This document shows, one piece after another, positions 46,574 through 60,200 of a DNA stretch of 64,000 nucleotides (position 1 is the first letter of the stretch; every line of letters begins with the position of its first letter). The DNA lies in NCBI RefSeq assembly GCF_028389875.1, contig NC_084671.1:27311083-27375082 (forward strand), written 5' to 3'. The notes below the pieces were generated by a model. It saw only the letters and a list, made by a program, of their open reading frames with translations. It was not told the origin of the DNA and did not search any database. The position numbers were made by a program, and so were the translations under genes. The DNA comes from Rhea pennata. Its lineage: Eukaryota; Chordata; Aves; Rheiformes; Rheidae.

Positions 46574-49500
46574 AAATCAGCATTTTGTTGTGAGATCCTG
46601 CAAATGTATTCTAACCTCGTCCTCTTGAGAATTGGTATAAGAGCACTTCGTAACATCGCCCTTGCTTCACTCTGGCAGCGTTGATCTCCAGTCGAGCAGG
46701 GAAACCTCCTTCAGATGCAGTGTGCCATTTCCCAGTTTACTTCCTCCTCTTACCTCCTGCCTGTTTCAGTCAGTTAAAGAAATCAATCAAATCAGTGTTG
46801 GCAAAGTGAGAACTTGCAAACCGTGGAGAGCACATCCTGTAGAGCCCGAGCACGCTTCTGGGAGGGAACTGGAGGTGCCTGTACTGGACGTGGAGAAGCA
46901 GTCTCTCACCTGCAACAGCATCGATAACCAGCAGAGAGCTGTGTGTGGAGGGGGAAGACTGGGAATCGCTGGCCTAGACACGAGCATCAGCCCTGCTCAG
47001 TCCCCTTGTTCACTGTACGTTCTTGAAAGCATTAACAGCTGCCTGCCCTTCATGTCAGGCTTTGTGCAAACCAGACAAGTTGCACAGGGAGTCTTGATTG
47101 TGGCTGTGGCACAGCTGTGCGTCTCAGGTGTACCCTGAGGTCTCTGTTTCTCATCTAAGCTGGTGAAAGTGAGGATAGCCCTGGTATGTGGCATTGGCAG
47201 ATGAGAAAAATTTGTTTTCTGGTAGAACTCATAGTGCCTTCCCTTCAAACACTACTCTTCTAAATCAATGTTTAAAGAGAACAAAACCTAGAGCACGTCT
47301 CCCCCACCTTAGTTGATGTCCCCCTGCGAGAGCTTTCACTCTGCCCTTCCTAGCGTGCTGGCTGAGCCGGCCGGGCCAGGCGCGTGCGGGCCGGTCGGCC
47401 GGGTGCTGCTCTGCACGCCGGCACACCAGCCTGAGATGAACGGCAGGAACGGACCATGGACAGGTACTTCTGTTGCTTTGTTTGTTTACATTTTTATGTT
47501 AAAATATTGGTTTGAATTTAACTGTGGTAATTTATAGCCTCATGGCAAAATGAAGGAAAATGTCTTACTTATACAGAGAGCAGTATTGTATGAGTTAAAT
47601 TATCCCATATTTTTAAATTTTTGTAGCTGGACTACACACAAATCTTAAGTTATGATGTTATTTTATTATTTATTATCATTTCTGTAGATCAGAAGGTTGG
47701 CTTCACTGCTAGCACAATTGTAACCCGTTTGTGTGATGTTACCTTCTCCCTGATCCCTTGGGAGGGGGGACACGGGAGCGGAGCTGGGCTCAGAGGCTGT
47801 CAGTAGTCGCTGCCTCTCGCGCTTTCCAAGGATGCCGAGAACGTGTCGAGCCTGGCACGGGAGGGATGGGTGCAGGCAGCCCCGGGGGCCTGTGATACTC
47901 CTCGAGGTCGATGCTGCAGTTCGCTCGTGCGCTGCTGGTGGAGTTGACAGCCCCCGTGTTGGCGGGGAAATAGTGATCAGGGAGCGGTGGTTTTGTATTG
48001 ATTGCAAAGCAAATAACCTTCTACAAAGACCCCCTGGCAAAAAAAGGACGCGTAGAGTGGAGGGCAGTGGGCACGGCGTCGAGGTGGCCGGCAGCGGGTC
48101 CACACTGTGCATCACCAGCGCAGGGCCAACGAGGCTGCTGATGAGGAGGAGCTACTGCTCCCCCCTACCTGCAGCAGCAGCACTCAGACCCGGGCTGGAG
48201 GAAGAACGTGGAGGGGAGCAAGGCTCGTCTGACTTGGTTTCATGTTTCCTTTATCTCCCCATCCCTCATTCTTCCCCCAAACGCTCTCATTCTTGGCCAG
48301 TGGCACAAGGAGGTGGCAGGGCTGGACAAAGCTTTGCTGTCCTGGTGTGGCAGGGGTTTTGGGGTGGAAAGAGGTGGTAGGAAGCTGGAGGCCGGGGTGC
48401 AGGAACTTGAGACAGCCCAAACAGTGGAGAATCATGTCTATGTGTAACCCCATGCACACAAAGAGGAAGACCAAAGTACTGCAGAAGGAGAGAGGGGGTG
48501 ATGTGTGCAAGTGTTGAGAACTACCATCACGGCTTACACCTGATCTCCAGCACAGCAGAGGGGGCCAGGCCTTGCACCCCGGAGAGACCCTGCTGCTCGG
48601 ATTTGGCAGGTTTCCTGAGCTCCAAGAGGCCGTGCTGTGAGCTGGCCGCGGGCAGCGCTGCATCAGCCAGTCGTGCCCGCTGCCCGTGCGAAGCGCTCGC
48701 TTGCGAAGGCGATCATACAGCAATAGCCCAAAGCTCTCAGAGGCCTCTCGGAGTCTCAGTGACTTCAGTCTGCGATGATTCGGTCCCTAACAAAAAGGTC
48801 CTGGAGAGGTTTGGAAGCTGCAGCCTCAGCTCAGCAGAGCCCCACAAGGTGATGGAGCTCCTTGGGGAGCCCCTGGCCTTCACCGGCGCTTGCTGAGATG
48901 GGGAGAGGCCTTTATGTACAGGAGTTTGGGACCCTTCTGGCCAGCTTTCCTTGATATGTGCTCAGATTTCTTCCTGCCTGTGCCACAGGAGACATTGACA
49001 GCTTGGAAAAACAGAGCAGAAGCTCTTCTGGTTGTCTGTTGCCATGCTCCAGCCACACTTTGGTCTAGTTGCTTTCCATGCGCAGGTCATTGCGCTGTAA
49101 CCTTCCAGCATTGCTCCTCCTAACTGCTGCCTGCTATGCAGCATCCCTTTGGGACTGCCACCTCCTTGCGTAAATGAACAGCCCGTACGCCCGTGGAGAT
49201 ACCATCCTGGCCTCCCCTGCGCGCACACCCCGTTCGCCTCGGCTGTGCGCGGGCAGGGGCGGCTTGGCGGCCCTCCCGCGCAGCCCAAATCGCACGTAGA
49301 CCTGATCTCCACGTTGCCGTACGGGCGCCTGCGCTGCGGTTCCTTGCACTTTCCTCCCTCGCGGGATACGGGGGCTGAGGCACCCAAACTGGCCTGCTTC
49401 CTCCTCACCGAAACACCTCACTTGCAGGACAGAGGTAAATTGTGGGTTCCCCTTTCAGCATCCTGGCTACCCTGATCCAGAGCTCATGGCTGCTGACAGC

Positions 49501-49708
49501 TCCTGAACACTAGCCTAGATTTTCTCCCAGAGCTGAATGTTGCCTTCCCCACTGTCGTGTTAAGTAACCATTTCATCTTGGCCCTGTCCAGTAGTGTTCA
49601 TCTCTCTCTCCCCTGCTCTGCGGATTCCTGATACAAACTTGATTTTTTTGTATTGAACAGTGTACAGTGATGGAAACAAGAATGACTATCAAAGCAAACA
49701 ATGCATGG

Positions 49709-49714
49709 AATAAA
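49709..49714 (+). terminator. MAP3K13: Poly(A) signal AATAAA of MAP3K13
   Basis: Canonical hexamer followed after about 25-35 bases by GT-rich DNA (ggctggtgtggtg and gtttgtgatgtatgttggg). This is the typical arrangement of a cleavage site near 49,730. It is the first clear canonical signal after the stop on this strand. Confidence 0.7.
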
Positions 49715-49735
49715 AAGCCAGTGTACTTCAATGCT

Positions 49736-51465
49736 TCTCAGGCTGGTGTGGTGATCTGGGGAGGGTTTGTGATGTATGTTGGGATAGAGTCATGAAGCCT
49801 TTTAATAACATGATGTTTGTCAGCAAAGAGGGTGTTTTAAGTTGCTGATCTCAGCTGAACTGTATCTCCTGGGTGCTTCAAGAACTAGGGTTTGCCCTAG
49901 GCTTGGTGGGATGCAGGTAGCCTGCCGAGCACCCACGTGTCCCTGAACATTTTGCTCCTGTCACATGAGAGATTTTGCTATGTGAGCTGGGGGGGGGGTG
50001 TGAATCTGCAACCTTGTTTTCTCTTGCAGCCTTGGAAATTTTTCTTTGCCATCCTGCTTGGCCCCAATTCTCCTGTTGGGGAAGGTGGTAAAATGGATTA
50101 AGCTTTCTGTCAGCTTCTCAAATGCTCTGGGGTCTCCCACCACGGCCCCTTCCATGCCAGCTAGTCTACTTTTATCCTTTGAGGGAAGGGCAGAGTCAGG
50201 GGATCAGAGCATGAAGTACAAGTAACAAAAACCCAGGAGCATGGTATCTTCCCTGGGGACCAGGCTCCAGCAAATGGTACAAAACCTACCTACTTCTCTG
50301 GAAACCACTTAGTTATACATATGCAATGCCTGTCTCTAAAGATACATGGCTCAAGGACAAATCTCTGCAAAGCAGGCAAATCGCTTTTTTTTTCTTTAGT
50401 CTTGGAGGGGAAGGAGCAGATAACTGATAGTTGTCAGAAGAAATCATGTGTCTGCTGACACAGGAATGATATTACAAGCATCTTCTTGCAGGCCCCCAAA
50501 ACTCGTGTAGGTGGAGAGTATTCATTCCCCTTGCTGTATGAGCTTGTAACACCTGAGTCAAAGTGGAAAAATCTCTCCACTAAAGCCTGCAAAAGCTGTC
50601 CTACAGAAGGTGCAGAGACAAACAACAGAACCTGAAACATTTTTTTCCCCTCAAATTGGTCTTGTAGTACTGTGCTAAGAGCACAGAAGTAGCGTTTTTT
50701 TCAGTTTAGTCCAAAATGGCATTTTTGGCCTTTTCAGTTTAGGCCAAAAATGCTGAATACTTATGGATGTGGAGAGGGTTGGGGGAGGGCGTAAGGTCTG
50801 CCAAGAGCTGGGGAATGATGCTATTTGACAGGGAAAAACAGCCGAGGCTTCTGGTGCTGCTGCCCACCATGCATACCTCCCTCTGTGCTGTGCACTCCGT
50901 GCCCTCAGGTAACAAGAGATAAGGCTGAGGCAGAAAAACATTCGTCAAGGCCAGTGGCACTCTTCCTCCCTGCAGCATTGCTGCTCCGGTGGCAGAGCTG
51001 AGGTCACAGAGCTGGACTTGGTGGGAGCTGCAGCAGCCTGCGACGTGGGCTGGGAGGCAGACTGGATGCTGGAGGGAGGTGGTTGGCACCCTTATTCGGG
51101 AGCCAGCAAGGACAAAGGCAGCCTGATTTGTCTTCCTTGCAGGATCGTGATTTTTCCCCCTGTTGCTAACAGATTTGTAGTGGGCGGGCAACACTCTCAC
51201 GCACACTGAAGACGCAGGCTTACTTAAAGGACACAGGCAATTTAACTAAAATGTTCACAAAGCCCCTGTATAGCACTCTCAGTGCAGATACAGGCACAGT
51301 TACAATTTAAAAACAAGACCCTTACACCTCCTCTCAGATGAGAGGTGTAAGCAGTGCAACTGTCCTTGGTCCATGGTGGAGCAGAGCATGCAGAGCAAAG
51401 CCCGCAGGAAGAGAGACCTGCAGCTTCTCTGAGGCAGTCCCCTGACAGCTGGCACACCAGAGCCG
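49736..51465. other. Tail-to-tail interval between MAP3K13 and TMEM41A, including TMEM41A 3' UTR
   Basis: TMEM41A's 3' UTR begins at 51,465 and runs leftwards, but I find no canonical AATAAA on the minus strand. The nearest ATTAAA variant is at 49,801-49,806, which would bring the two transcripts nearly end to end. No other gene is recognised. Confidence 0.55.
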
Positions 51466-53858
<2,393 letters not shown>

Positions 53859-53864
53859 TTTATT
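53859..53864 (-). terminator. LIPH: Poly(A) signal AATAAA of LIPH
   Basis: Canonical AATAAA on the minus strand (TTTATT on plus), 335 bases downstream of the LIPH stop. The following DNA (towards 53,830) is moderately GT-rich on the minus strand. It is the first canonical signal after the stop. Confidence 0.65.
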
Positions 53865-54198
53865 TGCTCTCAGTGCTTTACAACAGTACAATTCCATGTG
53901 GTTTCATAAGCAAGTAGTCGAGGCGAAGGCCCTCATCAGAGCCTCTCGGAACAAAGCGGCCTCCTGGCTCTGCAGAGGAAGTGTGCTCGGGCAGCCTAAG
54001 ATGTCGCAATTTTTCACGCAGCTACAGACTGATTTATAAATCTCCACACTGACAGAAGAAGCCCCGAAAGAGTTGTACCATTGGTGTGATCTCCACAGAA
54101 GATACCAAGAAAATTTAAGGTGAGTCCACTGGTACTCCTGGCTGGCTGTGATGCACGAGATGTCTGCCGCTGGCACGGTGGAAGAACACATTCAAGTC
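53865..54198 (-). other. LIPH: LIPH 3' UTR
   Basis: From the TAA at 54,199-54,201 (minus) to the AATAAA. Short and without other features that I can name. Confidence 0.65.
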
Positions 54199-54289
54199 TT
54201 AGCTCTTGTTCTTGCTCTGACACGGGATGGGCTTGAAGGTTGTTTTGGTGTTCTCCGTCAGGACAAGGTCATACCTGCACAGCTGTGGT
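54199..54289 (-). CDS. LIPH: LIPH exon 10, C-terminus and stop
   Basis: Encodes [20 protein letters not shown] and [10 protein letters not shown], then TAA at 54,199-54,201 (minus). Human has [19 protein letters not shown], so identity is clear. The last residues are more polar than in human. Confidence 0.94.
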
Positions 54290-57200
54290 CTGCATAAAAA
54301 GAATGAACCCAGGCCAAAAATGAAAAAATTGCCTTCCGTCTATCATTTTTCCAGTCAAGTCTTCCAACATACTGGAGGTTTGTATAAAATAAGTAATGTT
54401 TTCAGGACATGTGGAAGGCTCCTGAGGTGAGGTGCAGTTCCAGCGTGACAGAGGTCGGGGTGCTTTGGGTGCATCTTTGTTGTGTTCTACATGCAAGGGA
54501 AAGGGAGTGCCGGGAGGAGTTGCAGGAAAAGGGCCTTGCACAGTAGACACGCCTGTTTCTTTCCTTACTGTGAGACTAAGATGAGGGTAGCAGACTTTCA
54601 TGAACTGGAAAGAAGCATATTCTGCAGCTCAGTCCAGTTTTGCTTCCCCCTTCTCAGTCTGTGATATACAATCCTTGTTTTAACACTCACATAAAGCATA
54701 TGCGGGCTGGTGGCCACACGGCTTCCTTGCACACAGAGTCACCCCAAGAGGGCCTGTACTCACTGGGCTCGGGCAAAGATCTGCTCTTTCTGAAGTGCCC
54801 CCAAATCAGGGAAACTTCAGGGTATAACGACATAGCGGGTGGAGGTTAATGAGGTGACTGAAGCCACTGAGGAAATCTCACAAGCAAATGGTGTCGTAGG
54901 TACCACATACATGTTCAGGGCAACCAGTGCTTCAAAGTGTAGTGTACAGGAGCTCTCACATCATGGGAATTTCAGGATTAAATTAATCTCCCAATTTGTC
55001 AGAAGATAGCGGCTGGGATATTAAATGTGTATTAGGGGCTGAATGCCTGCGTTTACCTGAGAGTCACATCTACTTTCAGTCCAGTTTTCAGGCTTGGGTG
55101 CCTTATCTGTAGCTACCCAAAGGGCAGAACTTATTTTCTTGACCAAAGGTTAGAGAGTCAGACCACAATTTTTTTTTCAATACAATAAGGCAACTTCTGT
55201 TTTCAAAGGTGTTCAACTGTGGGATTTGTGTGCATGCACTAAAGGCAGATTTATATAAGGTGCACAAGAATTATTAAGTGTGAAATAAATGTAACTCTTC
55301 TGGACTCCACTAGGTCAGGACTCTAAGAGACGTATTTACTTCTGTGTGGTTTGCAGCTTTAGAAATGGTTTGTTATTCTCTGCTTACCTTTCTGGATTTG
55401 TAATTGACCGTAGCCTCATTTGGAGAATCCTGAGTTTAAACTTTGGGCCAATGATAGACCCGGTGGAAAATGTCAAGGAAATTCTTTCTACGTTTTTGAG
55501 ATCCTGGTCAAATCCAATTAACAAAGAGATTTGGTTGTACTGCTGAAAAGCTGCAGTTTCTCTAAAAGTGAAGGAGACAAGGTAGCACAAATTCACCAAG
55601 ATATTAGAAACAGTGCTAGGGAAGAAGGACTAGATTTAGGATTAGTTTCTGATCTTCAGGAAAGGGATATGGATTAAAGTCCCCTGATGTGAGCCTGCTC
55701 TGCCATTTTTGCAGTCATTCCCAGGGCGGTGCCCAAAGGTCTGATGCTGTTTACTCTGGTCCCAAACTAGAATCCTCACTGCAATTCTGCTTTGAACCCA
55801 AGTGGACTAGACTCTACAGATACCGCACATGGCTGTCTGTGCAGACCGGCGTGCCGAGTCATCTGCAGAGGTTGCAGAGCATGTTGCTGTATGCAAAAAT
55901 CTGGTTTGTAATAACACAGGATGGCTGAGGTAGCTTTACTAATGCAAGAATGTACACTGTGGGTGTTAAAGTCTCTAACTAAATTTCTAGTAGCTCTCTT
56001 GCAAACAACAGATGTGTCTGTGAAACAATGCGGAGTTGACCAGAATTAATGGAGCGTAATCCAGCCTCTCAGCATGGTAAACCAGTACAAGCTTAAAGAC
56101 AGCACAGTCTCACAGGGCTGGGGTTTGACACTGGGCCTTTTCAACAGAATGGCCAGTTCTGCTTTGAGACGTGCACAGATACTGCACCAATCTTGGTGCA
56201 AAAACAGCAGAGCTGCTCACAGGAATGTTGCTATACAACGTGGGCTTTATATGGCCGGTTGTTTGGCCTCTCTAGCTGACTGGAGTTGCAGATTTCCCTT
56301 ATAAATGTGCGGAGTGGAGATAGGATTGGAAGTGGATCCCAGTTACGGCATTCAGAACAGCTGGCCCTGTTTAGGAATTTTAGGAGGTCTGCGGAATTGG
56401 ACAAGTTTGAGCCAGTCAGAGGTAGTTAGAGCACGTGTGTGTAAGCGTGCTGACTGGTGGGCTGTCACACGCTCAGCGGCGTGCGGTGGGCCTGTTGTGA
56501 AACCTCAGAGAGCTGTGCACGTTACTCTGGTGCAAGCACATGTGGCTGACGGCAGTGAGATCATGCTGTTGAAGCTGCCACGCCACACTTGGAAAAACTA
56601 GTTGAGCAGGACTTGTTTGGCTGAAGTGTGTTTAGTCTCTGTTTGCGTGTCTCCGTACAGAGTAGCCATTACTTTGCCCTTCCGAGCAGAATGAGTTGTT
56701 TTGGGTGCTACGTATTCAGGACCGGGTTCATGCCAGCTCTCTGGGGCACCAGAGCTGGAGCTCAGCCTACCTAAGGGCGTGGAGCTGCCCCTACTCCCAG
56801 GAAAGGGGCAAAAGGAGGGAGAAGGGGCGCCTATGGAAGCATAGGACAGCCATACCACTGGCTGAAATTGTTTTCTTAAGTGCTTAAGATGATTAGAAGT
56901 GTGTGAACGGAAGGGCTGGGCTGTCACCTGATGTGCAGTGGAGGAGTCTGTGGAAATCACATATGGCCAGGCAAGCCCTTACTATCAAGTATCAGCAAAG
57001 AAATTTGAGGAGGATATCTTTCCTCTTCCCAGAATCAGTTACGCTAAGTGATTTGCTATCATTTATAGATCACGGACTCAGTAAGACTTACGGATTGACT
57101 TTAGATTCTGCTTTCTTCCCTGTTTCATCAGCTAATGTAATGGCAAAGGTGCCTCTTCTGGTATCTTTGTTCCACGTAGTAATATCCAAGAAGTAGTGAT

Positions 57201-60200
57201 AAACTGCGAGGTGACAGAGAGACAGTGCGCAGTTAGACTCCGTCCCGCTTGCTTTCGGGGCTGGTTGGCACGCAGCGATCACCGACGCACTGCACAAGGG
57301 AGAGGTGTGTGTGTGGTGGGGGAGTGATGAGAGTCAAAGACATGCTCTGGCTGAGCTGAACCAGCTGTGAGCCTGAATCTCTGTACTGCCTGCGAGCACA
57401 AAAGAGCAGCATGTTGTTGTGAAACACAATGTAAGTACTACCTTTTTATGCTTCGCTCATATGTTCTCAACAAATTCCCTAGCTGTGTAAGGAAGATGAG
57501 CCTGTTCTTGCTCATCTCTGTTTAACTAGCACTTTTGCAGCAAAAAGTATGTTTGCAGTTATGGAATATAATGGCAGGCCTGCAGATGGACATAATTCTA
57601 TCCAACAGCCACAGGCTGTATTTCTAAGATGCTGGATATGATGCCAATAGCAACTAACCATCTCTTCTCAGCTGTTGCTGAAGGAGGCAGTACACAAAGA
57701 AAAATCATTTCAGAAATCTTACTTACTACAATATGGCTCTTTGTCCGCTGTATCAAAAAACGTGCCTGTCACTGGATGACTCTGTTGCGTGAAATAGCTT
57801 TTCCACTTATTGGCGTAATAACCTATAGATAACAGCATAAAAACAGAGCAGAAGGTTACTCCACAGTTATATAGGCAATTAAATAACTGAAAATATAAAA
57901 CAGGTGTTTAGGAATACTATATTGCTTTTGAGCTGCAAGGTAATACGCTGGGACGTGCTCCTATGTGCCATAGACTTGCACAAGGGCTTAATTTTATTTG
58001 TGTTACTAAAGCCAACTCTGTGTCCAAATATATCTGGTTACTATTCGTCACTTACTTTAAGATACATCTTTTTTCACCTCTGATATTCCCGGTCAAGAAG
58101 GCTTGCGTGGCCCAGAATGAAAATAATCTCCTGAGCTTTAAAAGCTAATTTCCAGAAGTATCAGAGTTTTGGCAACATTAACATTTTAGATATGACAGTT
58201 GGAAGCTGTGCTGTCACACCCAGGCTGGGACACCTCTGTGGGTGAGTCTCAAAAAAGCAAAATACCCTTTGTTTGGCCCCTCTCTGCCATTCCTTTTATA
58301 GTCAAAGAGGGGGATGTGGTGCTCAAAATTTCTTAGAAAAGATTATATTTTAGCAGGAACATGCCCTTATCCCTCAAAATCTGCAGCTGATGGCCTTCAA
58401 TTAATTGCTTCTGTGACTTCAGTCTAAAGATATCAAGTCTTGTTTTAGCATTTCTAGTTCTGGTTCCTTTACATGTGGATTTCTGCTCTAGATTATGATG
58501 TGAGGTAACCATACAAAGAGAGGGGAACCTCTCAGGCCTCTTTTGCCTGTTGCGGAGGCTTGTACCTCTCAAAGCCAAGGAGAGATCATCCCAAAAAAAG
58601 ACAGTAGAAATAATTTATATGTTAATATAATATATGTTATATAATTTATATTTTTTGCAAAGCACAGGGTTATGTTGGTCCTTTAGCAAAACATTTGTCA
58701 CAGTCACATGGATGGATTAAAAGTTACAGCAATGGTGGGTAGCTACATCAGACACATGTATTCACATTCCCTGGATTCACAATGCTCTTTGTATCTTCCT
58801 TACCTAGGATGGGGCATGGCAAGGGCTGAAAAGTTTTGCAGCTGGTACATTTGCCATTCCTGTAATTTCTGTATGAGTCACACGGGTATGCAGTAATATT
58901 GCAGCTCATTTTCAGGGATGATATGAACAAGAAAACAGACCTCTGGTGGTCACATTTAAAATACTGCAATCCTTAATCACATGTAGAGAAGAAATATTTC
59001 ATTAGCAATCCTTGTGCTTCAGAAGAGCGTTAATTTACTAGCAAAAGACACACAGACACTGACCAGTGTGAATACAGCAGATTGAGATGGGAAGCACTGG
59101 ACTGTGGCAGAGCAGTAAATGGGCACCAGCCTCTTCCTTCGAGTGCACTCAGCTCTACCAATGTCTGCTTTAGTCTTCTACTAGTCTACTTTATTTTTTA
59201 AAAGCATACTTGTTACTACTGTTACTGCGGTTCCTGAGGATCCAGCTATAGATCCTACTCCATCTCAGATGCTGTCTTCTTCTCTCTGAGCCCAGGCATG
59301 ACAGTTGGATATTGCATATCTTTGCACAAGACCTTGCCATTTCTGTTTAAAAAAACCCTTTAGAAAGACATACCCGATAAAATGAGTTGCTCCATGAGCA
59401 GCAAAATAAGCCAAGCCTCATTTCCTATGCATTTTTGTTCCAGGGTTGGTTTGCTATGTAGATTTCCCTTGTGCCTGATAAGGGTTGAGTTCACATTATT
59501 GCCTTTCCTTCATAAGGTCTCGTCTTCACCCAGCTTTCACAAAAGCAGTTCTGCTGCTGAGCTAGAAAGCAGAAAAGCTTTCTTGTGTTCAGGACTAGGG
59601 CTCTGCCTACTGGTTGTACTGTCTGTCGCTGCCAAGAAAGGCTCTTTGGATTCAGTATAGTGGTCTAATCTACATGTGTGTGTCATAAGTCTGTTTTCTG
59701 AACAAGTGCTTGCTGTTGCTAATCTTCGGGGTTTTGTATATGTTCTACATAATTTTTTTAAAAAAGTCACAAAATGAGGGTACAAATTCACCTGATGAGT
59801 TTTTGCATGCAAAATTCATCTCACTGTGTTTGTGAGAGAGAGCAGAAAAGACCACTCCGACTCATATCTCTGCCTAGTGCACGTCATCTCAATTCCTCTG
59901 GTGTCAGCATGCCACATCGATGCTGGGAAAAGAATGCTTTCATGGCTTCCCAGAAAAATTGTTTCTGTGTATTTTCTAGGAGTAATGATGTTTCTTTGGC
60001 CTTCTCTTCCTTTTTCTGACTGGAAATATTTTGCCAGTATTTTTGCAATTCAGAGCTGAATTAATTACCAGAAAATATTGTTTGTGGACAGCCTGGCTGG
60101 TCAGTCCCGCCATTGGGGTAGAAGTCTATGTGGCCTAGTGCTTCTCTGTAACCTAGTCCTGGTAAAACAAAATATGGAGGGAGGGGATTATTAAACCATA

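Larger units (their letters stand above)
45844..49735 (+). other. MAP3K13: MAP3K13 3' UTR
   Basis: About 3.9 kb from the stop to the predicted cleavage region. It holds an A-rich tract (46,155-46,183), a long T run (46,553-46,573), an AT-rich block (47,470-47,690) and two CpG-rich blocks (47,360-47,460 and 49,180-49,390). Open frames of up to 182 codons on both strands (for example 47,832-48,380 plus and 48,184-48,723 minus) have no recognisable domain. The full-length UTR is inferred from the absence of an earlier clear AATAAA. Confidence 0.6.

Noticed and set aside
47832-48896. Open frames of 182 and 132 codons (plus) and 179 codons (minus) in the MAP3K13 3' UTR
   Set aside because: No recognisable domains, mutually overlapping on opposite strands, and located downstream of the conserved terminal exon in GC-rich DNA.
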